Of a stretch of DNA of 12,298 bases, positions 7,541-12,298 are shown piece by piece. The translations under genes and the position numbers were made by a program. The stretch covers positions 1 to 12,298 of the forward strand of contig JAFREV010000011.1 in the NCBI GenBank assembly GCA_017434685.1, given 5' to 3'. This stretch comes from Mogibacterium sp. GTDB taxonomy: Bacteria; Bacillota; Clostridia; Peptostreptococcales; Anaerovoracaceae. Under the pieces are notes generated by a model. That model saw only the letters and a list, made by a program, of their open reading frames with translations. It was not told the origin of the DNA and did no database searches. Each line of letters opens with the position of its first letter. Position 1 is the stretch's first letter.

Positions 7541-7581
7541 CCTTAACTTAATGACGTTGGCTTTTGCTCCGGATGTTTGTT
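7541..7581 (+). repeat. Right copy of the approximately 40-bp repeat (inverted relative to 2744-2787)
   Basis: CCTTAACTTAATGACGTTGG is followed by CCGGATGTTTGTT. It mirrors the left copy and sits immediately outside the restriction-modification terminator, so the pair brackets the transposase remnant and the restriction-modification genes. Confidence 0.6.
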
Positions 7582-7585
7582 ATAC

Positions 7586-7926
7586 AGCATCCTCGAATTA
7601 TGAGAGAGGTTGGTGACTTGTGATTAAGCTGTTCTCGGATTGCTGTGTTTAACATGTGCTCCTGTTCCACTCGGTGGAAATCGCAACTTCTATAAGGCCG
7701 TCTGCGGTGCTTACAACTTCTGCGTCATATGTCTCGTTTGAGCCGTCATTCAGCCAGAACCCTGTGGTGTACGGATTTCTCGAAGGCTATGCGACGGCGG
7801 AACCATAGACCTGACACTGTCAGCTCTATATACCGAAATGGTGCTCGTGCTCTGGGGCAGAGCCGCACAATGCTCTGTCTGCTTAGCAGACTGACACATT
7901 GCCCTCATAAAGTGGCAAGTTAAATA
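7586..7926. other. Region without a convincing gene; possible decayed coding remnant
   Basis: No ORF here has a ribosome binding site or recognisable family. On the minus strand a 45-codon stretch (7649-7786) ends at a TAA and reads like natural protein (YTTGFWLNDG, then YDAEVV and GLIEVAIS), but a TAG precedes it and neighbouring frames are broken. It may be the tail of a lost gene. I do not recognise the protein. Confidence 0.3.
7868..7901. repeat. Imperfect inverted repeat (hairpin)
   Basis: GTCTGCT (7877-7883) pairs with AGCAGAC (7885-7891) across a single T, and after a 4/5-base internal loop CAATG (7868-7872) pairs with CATTG (7897-7901). No T-run follows, so it is not a typical terminator. 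It lies about 25 bases upstream of the reductase promoter and could be an operator or a small mobile-element scar. Confidence 0.5.
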
Positions 7927-7935
7927 TGTTATACT
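7927..7935 (+). promoter_or_regulatory. Possible extended -10 promoter of the aldo/keto reductase gene
   Basis: TGTTATACT is an extended -10 element (TG-N-TATACT). No good -35 box is present at the normal distance. Transcription would start near 7942, giving a leader of about 80 bases before the ATG at 8024. Confidence 0.45.
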
Positions 7936-8023
7936 TTGTTCAGCGTTATAAAATATCAGGGAGCAGCGTTAGCGTGGCAAAGTCAGCTGAGCTGTGAAGG
8001 AACGAAGAGAGGAGATATAAAGA

Positions 8024-9169
8024 ATGAAAAATCTTGGATTCGGCATGATGAGACTTCCTGTGCTGAACGGAGAAGAAACCAATTTTGACTATGAACAGCT
8101 CAACAAAATGGTGGATACATTCCTCGAAGCAAGATACAACTATTTCGACACGAGCTATGTGTATCACAATGGAAAGAGCGAGGAAGCAACCAGAAGAGCT
8201 CTCGTCGAGAGGCATCCGAGAGACAGCTTTCGAATCGCAACCAAATTTCCTTCATTTATACCGATGACCGAAGCAGAGGTGGAAAAGACATTTGCCGAGC
8301 AGCTCGCAAATGTAGGCGTGGACTATTTCGACTACTATCTGCTTCACAACCTCCAGACCGTATGGTATGACGGGATAGAGGGCAAAGGCGACGGCCTTTT
8401 CCTCTCCGAACACCTCTTTGATCACGCCAGGGCCTGGAAGGAAGAAGGAAAGATAAAACATCTGGGCATTTCGTTTCACTCATCACCCGCGCTGCTCGAC
8501 AGGGTGCTTAACAATCATCCGGAAATTGAATTCGTTCAGATAGCGCTCAATCCAATCGACTGGGACAGCGACTTCGTGGCAGCGAAGAAGTGCTATGAGA
8601 TCATAAGAAAACACGGAAAAGATGTAATCGTCATGGAGGCCGTAAAGGGCGGCGCGCTTGCGAGCCTGCCTCACGAAGCGGAGAAGGTCCTGAAAGATGT
8701 GTGCCCAGACAAATCCATTGCATCCTGGTCCATCAGATTTGCATCGGACCTCGAGGGCGTAATCGCCGTTCTCTCCGGAATGTCCACAATTGAACAGGTG
8801 GAGGACAACTGCAGGACCGCAAACGAGGCAGAGCCTCTCAGCGAAAAAGAGACGGATGCTCTCTGGAAGGCCATGGACATCTACAGAAACTGCACGCCTT
8901 TCCCGCCGGCAGAGCTCGAAAAATACCGCGGCCTGACATGGAACGGAGTATCAGTATATTCGATACTGCAGGCATACAGCATATGCCTCGTGCAGCCGAA
9001 CCAGGCAGTCGTCGATGACAACAACTACTTCAAGAACCTGCTGGCCGAGATATCTCATCTCGATATCCATGCGGATCTTCCGAAGCATGAGGTCATCCGT
9101 TCGGACGGCATGAATGCAACATATCTGGTCGAAGAGGCCGTGGCATATCTCAAGAGAAATACATTCTAG
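8024..9169 (+). CDS. Aldo/keto reductase, COG1453-like but without the C-terminal Fe-S domain
   Basis: The protein has 381 residues; GAGAGGAG (8007-8014) nine bases before the ATG supports the start. Residues 1 to about 285 form an aldo/keto reductase barrel. The catalytic tetrad is visible as Asp42 in FDTS, Tyr47 in SYVYH, Lys74 in ATKF and His108 in LLHN. The opening LGFGMMRLP and the overall length resemble the oxidoreductases of Clostridia (COG1453) that end in a ferredoxin-like cluster domain. Here the expected CxxCxxC region is absent: Cys290 stands alone before TPFPPAEL, and the last 95 residues hold only one more Cys. The tail looks well-formed and helical, not truncated. The enzyme presumably reduces a carbonyl substrate with NAD(P)H; the substrate cannot be told. 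It appears to be a single-gene unit. Confidence 0.85.
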   Translation: MKNLGFGMMRLPVLNGEETNFDYEQLNKMVDTFLEARYNYFDTSYVYHNGKSEEATRRALVERHPRDSFRIATKFPSFIPMTEAEVEKTFAEQLANVGVDYFDYYLLHNLQTVWYDGIEGKGDGLFLSEHLFDHARAWKEEGKIKHLGISFHSSPALLDRVLNNHPEIEFVQIALNPIDWDSDFVAAKKCYEIIRKHGKDVIVMEAVKGGALASLPHEAEKVLKDVCPDKSIASWSIRFASDLEGVIAVLSGMSTIEQVEDNCRTANEAEPLSEKETDALWKAMDIYRNCTPFPPAELEKYRGLTWNGVSVYSILQAYSICLVQPNQAVVDDNNYFKNLLAEISHLDIHADLPKHEVIRSDGMNATYLVEEAVAYLKRNTF

Positions 9170-9181
9170 AAAGCAGAAAAG

Positions 9182-9209
9182 AAGAAGCGCCTGTCACAGG
9201 GCGCTTCTT
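9182..9209. terminator. Hairpin terminator between convergent reductase and plsC genes
   Basis: AAGAAGCGCC (9182-9191) pairs perfectly with GGCGCTTCTT (9200-9209) around an eight-base loop. The plsC stop codon (9194-9196) lies in the loop. On the minus strand the hairpin runs into TTCTTCTTTTC, so it acts best for plsC; the plus side has few Ts and is likely weaker. Confidence 0.65.
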
Positions 9210-9934
9210 ATCGTTTGCTCTATCTGTTCGGCAGCTTCTTTCTGCTGATGCTTATCCATCTGCTCGATATGGACGAGCGGGTGGATTGTTACTTTTATGC
9301 GACACGGCTGATAGCTGCCTTTCTCCTCGAAGAGTTTATAGCTTCCGTCCAGCGTCACAGGAAGGATCGGGACTTTGGCTTTCTCGGCGAACTTGAACGC
9401 ACCGGGTTTGAACTCTCCCATCTCGTGGCGCTGCGAGCGGGTGCCCTCGGGGAAGATCGCCATGTTAAAACCCTTGTCAAGCAGATCCTTTACCTCGGCA
9501 ACCGCCTTGACCGCAGCTCTTGGATTGCCTCTGTCGAGGAAGATGGAATTCGTGTAGATAATGGCATCTCTCAGAACTTTATATTTACGCCATTCCTCCT
9601 TGGCTACGAAGCCCATCTGGCAGTGATCCCTGAAAGCATAGCAGAGGGCCGGAATGTCTGCGAAGCCCTGGTGGTTGCTGTAGACCATGAACGGACCGTC
9701 TGCCGGGATGTTTTCCGTTCCGGATACATCAAAGTCTATCCTGAGTTTGTCGGCTACTGTTTCGCAGAATAGCTTCTGACCTTTTCGGATTACTTCTCTC
9801 TCTTCTTCGTATCTGCCTTCACTGTGCAGGCGCTCGATTTCTTTTCCGTTTTGGGTGGAAAACTTTCTGGCTGCGATATAGCCCTGCAGGAATTTCGGCA
9901 CTGTGGTAAACGGATTCAGCATTTTGATTATCAT
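9194..9934 (-). CDS. plsC: Lysophospholipid acyltransferase family protein (PlsC-like 1-acylglycerol-3-phosphate acyltransferase)
   Basis: From the ATG at 9934 the protein has 246 residues. The acyltransferase motifs are in the family order: NHQGFAD (87-93, catalytic His and Asp), FLDRGNP (132-138), FPEGTRS (161-167, phosphate binding) and VPILPVT (188-194). These enzymes transfer an acyl chain to lysophosphatidic acid at the inner face of the membrane to form phosphatidic acid. A longer frame reaches a TTG at 10022-10024, but that region holds a plausible promoter and has no ribosome binding site, so the shorter start is preferred. GAGAGG lies close to the 9934 ATG; an ATG at 9922 is another option. 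No clear transmembrane helix is seen, and the charged stretch at 30-52 is likely helical. It may be a paralogue of the main PlsC, so the exact substrate is uncertain. Confidence 0.85.
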   Translation of the reverse strand: MIIKMLNPFTTVPKFLQGYIAARKFSTQNGKEIERLHSEGRYEEEREVIRKGQKLFCETVADKLRIDFDVSGTENIPADGPFMVYSNHQGFADIPALCYAFRDHCQMGFVAKEEWRKYKVLRDAIIYTNSIFLDRGNPRAAVKAVAEVKDLLDKGFNMAIFPEGTRSQRHEMGEFKPGAFKFAEKAKVPILPVTLDGSYKLFEEKGSYQPCRIKVTIHPLVHIEQMDKHQQKEAAEQIEQTIRSAL

Positions 9935-9995
9935 GTCCTCTCTTCGATTCACCCCGGGACTTGCCCCGCGTTGGTTAATCATATTTTCAAGGGAG

Positions 9996-10024
9996 ATTTT
10001 ACGCTTTGCCGGAGCAATAATCAA
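9996..10024 (-). promoter_or_regulatory. Possible promoter of plsC
   Basis: On the minus strand TTGATT (10019-10024) is followed after 17 bases by TAAAAT (9996-10001). Transcripts would begin near 9989, about 55 bases before the preferred start at 9934, which argues against the longer TTG start. Confidence 0.5.
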
Positions 10025-10051
10025 ATTTTATTGAAAAAAAGATGAGCCATC

Positions 10052-10080
10052 TTGACAGCCGGTGTGAGGAGTGCTATATT
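10052..10080 (+). promoter_or_regulatory. Sigma-A promoter of cysK
   Basis: A perfect TTGACA (10052-10057) is followed after 17 bases by TATATT (10075-10080). It is the clearest promoter in the window. The predicted start, near 10087, falls inside the operator-like repeat that follows. Confidence 0.8.
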
Positions 10081-10081
10081 A

Positions 10082-10112
10082 ATACCCATAATACAGATAG
10101 GTAATAGGGTAT
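10082..10112 (+). promoter_or_regulatory. Operator-like inverted repeat at the cysK transcription start
   Basis: ATACCC (10082-10087) and GGGTAT (10107-10112) are perfect inverted arms 19 bases apart. The location, over the predicted start and just downstream of the -10 box, fits a repressor site. The ATA...TAT ends resemble IscR/Rrf2-type operators, and an Rrf2-family gene lies just beyond cysK. The match between regulator and site is inference. Confidence 0.5.
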
Positions 10113-10131
10113 ATAAACAGGAGGACAGGAT

Positions 10132-11061
10132 ATGAGAATTTATGAAACAATTACTGATTTAATCGGAGGTACACCTTTGCTGCATCTGTCCAATTTTGAA
10201 AATGACAGAGGCGCCGCAGCGAAGATTTACGGCAAGCTGGAGTACTTCAATCCCGCCGGAAGTGTCAAGGACAGAATCGGAAGAGCAATGATAGACGATG
10301 CCGAAGCCAAAGGGCTGCTCAAGCCGGGCGCTACAATTATCGAACCTACAAGCGGCAATACCGGAATAGGTCTCGCATCTGTCGCTGCTGCGAGGGGATA
10401 CAAAGTTATACTTACCATGCCTGAAACCATGAGCGTGGAGCGTCGCAATCTGCTGAAAGCTTATGGCGCAGAGCTGGTGCTGACGGAGGGAGCCAAGGGC
10501 ATGAAGGGAGCTATCGAAAAAGCAGAGGAGCTGGCAAAAGAGATACCCGGCAGCATCATTCCGAGCCAGTTTACCAATCCTGCAAATCCCGCGGCACATA
10601 CTGCATCGACGGGTCCGGAGATCTGGGAGGATACAGATGGCAAGGTGGATATATTCGTGGCAGGCGTCGGAACGGGCGGCACCATTTCAGGCGTCGGAGA
10701 GTACCTGAAGTCAAAGAATCCGGATGTAAAGGTAGTGGCTGTTGAACCGGCAGGATCCCCCGTGCTCTCGGGAGGAAATCCGGGGCCGCACGGACTTATG
10801 GGAATAGGTGCAGGCTTTGTACCTGATACGCTGAACACAGATGTATATGACGAGATTATACAGGTTGAAAACAGCGATGCATATGAAGCAGGCAGGGACC
10901 TGGCCAGAAAAGAAGGCGTGCTGGTCGGCATCACATCAGGAGCCGCAGCATATGTAGCATCAGAGCTGGCGAAGAGACCTGAGAATGCAGGTAAAATAAT
11001 AGTAGCGCTCCTCCCGGATACGGGTGAACGCTACCTGTCGACTCCGATGTTTGCGGAATAA
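10132..11061 (+). CDS. cysK: Cysteine synthase A (O-acetylserine sulfhydrylase)
   Basis: The 309-residue length is normal for CysK. AGGAGG (10119-10124) seven bases before the ATG fixes the start. The PLP lysine is Lys46 in PAGSVKDRIG, the substrate-binding loop is PTSGNTG (72-78), and the phosphate-binding loop is GVGTGGTISG (178-187); SGAAAY near the C-terminus is also typical. The enzyme makes cysteine from O-acetyl-L-serine and sulfide in the cytoplasm. The C-terminus lacks extra regulatory domains, which excludes cystathionine beta-synthase-type fusions. It is a single gene with its own promoter, an operator-like palindrome and a strong terminator. The Rrf2 gene converges on it from the other side; in Bacillus, CysK also acts as partner of the Rrf2 regulator CymR, so an analogous pairing is plausible but not shown. 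Confidence 0.95.
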   Translation: MRIYETITDLIGGTPLLHLSNFENDRGAAAKIYGKLEYFNPAGSVKDRIGRAMIDDAEAKGLLKPGATIIEPTSGNTGIGLASVAAARGYKVILTMPETMSVERRNLLKAYGAELVLTEGAKGMKGAIEKAEELAKEIPGSIIPSQFTNPANPAAHTASTGPEIWEDTDGKVDIFVAGVGTGGTISGVGEYLKSKNPDVKVVAVEPAGSPVLSGGNPGPHGLMGIGAGFVPDTLNTDVYDEIIQVENSDAYEAGRDLARKEGVLVGITSGAAAYVASELAKRPENAGKIIVALLPDTGERYLSTPMFAE

Positions 11062-11082
11062 GGATTAATCGAAGAACTTATG

Positions 11083-11119
11083 AAAAGCACTGATTGCAGA
11101 TTCAATCAGTGCTTTTTTT
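11083..11119. terminator. Strong, bidirectional terminator between cysK and the Rrf2 gene
   Basis: AAAAGCACTGATT (11083-11095) pairs perfectly with AATCAGTGCTTTT (11104-11116) around an eight-base loop. Eight Ts run on the plus side; four Ts follow on the minus side. It serves both convergent genes. Confidence 0.9.
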
Positions 11120-11123
11120 TCGG

Positions 11124-11549
11124 TCAGATAAAGTAGTCGTTGGCGTAGCTTTCTCGCTGGCGGTCTGCGATGTCCTGCAGCGTTATGCCGTCCAGGAAAT
11201 CGCTGATTGTATCGGCAAGATCATTCCATACCGGCATTACAGCCATCTCGGGGGAGTGAATATCGCAGGAGTCAGGATCCACCGGAGCGAGGGATCCTTC
11301 GGTTATCCGAAGGATGTCGCCGACACTTATCTTATCCGGCGACCTGCCCAGCATATACCCGCCCTGGGCGCCTCGCTCCGCGCGAAGCAGGTCAGAGCCG
11401 GCAAACATCGGGACTATCTGCTCAAGATATTTCTTGGATATGTCCTGACGTTCGGAAATCTCTTTCAGTGGGATGAATTCACCGTTGTAATGCTCGGCCA
11501 GATAGGCCAGCATCATGAGTGCGTTTCTGCTTTTTGTAGATACTTTCAT
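11124..11549 (-). CDS. Rrf2-family transcriptional regulator (CymR-like candidate)
   Basis: The 141-residue protein opens with the Rrf2 signature MKVSTKSRNALMMLAYLA, followed by a winged helix-turn-helix: IPLKEISERQDISKKYLEQI, then the wing RGAQGGY (59-65). DILRITEG (78-85) and the later ITLQDI (122-127) are also family features. Fe-S members such as IscR and NsrR use three Cys in the loop near residues 90-105. Here only Cys95 is present, so an Fe-S cluster of that type is unlikely and a CymR-like cysteine-metabolism role is favoured (inference). Its start codon is one base after the trpS stop, so it is probably co-transcribed with and coupled to trpS; no own promoter is obvious. The nearest candidate target is the operator-like repeat upstream of cysK. 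Confidence 0.9.
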   Translation of the reverse strand: MKVSTKSRNALMMLAYLAEHYNGEFIPLKEISERQDISKKYLEQIVPMFAGSDLLRAERGAQGGYMLGRSPDKISVGDILRITEGSLAPVDPDSCDIHSPEMAVMPVWNDLADTISDFLDGITLQDIADRQRESYANDYFI

Positions 11550-11550
11550 A

Positions 11551-12298
11551 TTATTTGTATTCTTCGGCCCAGCGCTCGAAGTAGTCGATCTGCATTGCGT
11601 GCTTGACCTCTGCGAGGGTCTGTCCGGCGGCTTTTCTGGCTTCGGCTGTTCCCTCGGTCAGGGCCGCAATTACTTCCTCGGGATGAGCTTCGAAATATGC
11701 TCTTCTCTCACGGATCGGAGTCAGGAACTCGTTGAGAACCTCAAAGAGGAACCTCTTGACCTTGACATCTCCGAGTCCGCCCCTCTGGTAGTGCGCCTTG
11801 AGTTCATCGAGGTTTTTATACTCCGGCAGATACTTCTCAAACGCGTCTTCCTTGCAGAATGCGTCGAGATAAGTAAATACTGTATTTCCCTCAATCTTAC
11901 CCGGATCCTCAACCCTGAGGTGTCCCGGATCTGTGAACATCGACATGACTTTTTTGCGGAGGGTTTCCTCGTCGTCCGAGAGGTAAATGGTGTTACCCAG
12001 GGACTTGCTCATTTTAGCCTGTCCGTCCGTGCCGGGAAGCCTGAGGCATGCATCGTTCGGCGGGAGATAAATCTCGGGCTCGACGAGCACGTCGCAGTTG
12101 TAGGTCCTGTTGAATGAACGGACTATTTCCCTGCACTGCTCGAGCATAGGCTCCTGGTCCTCTCCGACAGGTACGATTGTGGCCTTGAACGCCGTGATGT
12201 CGCTGGCCTGGCTTATCGGGTATGTGAAGAAGCCGACCGGCACCCTGTCGCCGGCAAAGCCACGCAACTTGACCTCGGCCTTAACGGTCGGGTTTCTC
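11551..12298 (-). CDS. trpS: Tryptophan-tRNA ligase, C-terminal part (5' end outside window)
   Basis: The minus-strand frame is open to the window edge, showing the last 249 codons; the N-terminal part with the HIGH motif is outside. The visible part begins RNPTVKAEVKLRGF and contains GFFTYPISQASDI, FKATIVPVGEDQ with the following REIVRSFN, and the class I signature KMSKS (12001-12015), all typical of bacterial TrpS. The C-terminal helices match the family length and end in a normal stop. The enzyme attaches tryptophan to its tRNA. It is the upstream gene of a likely two-gene unit with the Rrf2 regulator. Whether a T-box or other leader controls it cannot be seen here. Confidence 0.95.
   Translation of the reverse strand, partial: RNPTVKAEVKLRGFAGDRVPVGFFTYPISQASDITAFKATIVPVGEDQEPMLEQCREIVRSFNRTYNCDVLVEPEIYLPPNDACLRLPGTDGQAKMSKSLGNTIYLSDDEETLRKKVMSMFTDPGHLRVEDPGKIEGNTVFTYLDAFCKEDAFEKYLPEYKNLDELKAHYQRGGLGDVKVKRFLFEVLNEFLTPIRERRAYFEAHPEEVIAALTEGTAEARKAAGQTLAEVKHAMQIDYFERWAEEYK

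Noticed and set aside
7868..7901. Hairpin as integron attC site or terminator
   Set aside because: No core GTTRRRY-type ends and no integrase are seen, and there is no T-run after the stem.
7729..7923. Open frame of 64 codons on the plus strand
   Set aside because: There is no ribosome binding site, the protein is arginine- and serine-rich as expected of a chance frame, and it spans the hairpin.
9215..9772. Open frame of 185 codons on the plus strand
   Set aside because: It is antisense to plsC, which carries all acyltransferase motifs on the other strand.
11515..12117. Open frame of 200 codons on the plus strand
   Set aside because: It is antisense to trpS and the start of the Rrf2 gene; the trpS KMSKS and other motifs decide the strand.
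1..12298. CRISPR array, tRNA or rRNA genes, riboswitch
   Set aside because: No regularly spaced repeats, no tRNA cloverleaf, no rRNA segment and no recognisable riboswitch were found; any leader controlling gcvT or trpS would be outside the window.

Overview
This 12.3 kb window looks like the chromosome of an anaerobic Firmicute of the class Clostridia. The reasons are strong AGGAGG-type ribosome binding sites, short hairpin-plus-T terminators, an Rrf2/CymR-like regulator beside cysK, a Firmicutes-type IS4 transposase, and moderate GC content in the housekeeping genes. I cannot name the genus. All calls come from reading the sequence and from memory of protein families; no database was searched.

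Layout. (1) Bases 2-2428 (+) hold the 3' part of a gene fusing a glycine-cleavage T-protein (GcvT) domain to a serine hydroxymethyltransferase (SHMT) domain. A 76-residue peptide with a double-glycine leader motif follows at 2476-2706, and a terminator lies at 2866-2906. (2) Bases about 2744-7581 form an accessory island. It contains a decayed IS4-family transposase on the minus strand (2970-4100), then a two-gene restriction-modification system on the plus strand. The methyltransferase (4418-6379) is a two-headed adenine enzyme with the architecture of M.FokI, and the overlapping downstream gene (6318-7466) encodes an HNH nuclease. The operon ends at a terminator (7488-7523). These genes are visibly more AT-rich than their neighbours. 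Related repeats of about 40 bp lie in inverted orientation at the two edges of the island, with a shorter third copy inside the left edge. (3) Bases 7586-7926 hold no convincing gene, only a possible decayed coding remnant and a hairpin. (4) The host backbone resumes with an aldo/keto reductase lacking the usual Fe-S tail (8024-9169, +), a PlsC-type acyltransferase (9194-9934, -), cysteine synthase cysK with a clear promoter and operator-like palindrome (10132-11061, +), an Rrf2-family regulator (11124-11549, -), and the 3' part of trpS (11551-12298, -), one base upstream of the regulator gene.

How the parts may work together. The fused GcvT-SHMT would make 5,10-methylene-THF from glycine and use it on a second glycine to give serine, a plausible folate-channelling arrangement. 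Serine feeds cysteine synthesis, where CysK acts and where the neighbouring Rrf2 protein is a candidate CymR-like regulator. The restriction-modification pair is the most distinctive system here: a FokI-style double adenine methylase paired with an HNH nuclease rather than a FokI-type nuclease, which suggests a restriction specificity with an asymmetric, adenine-containing site.
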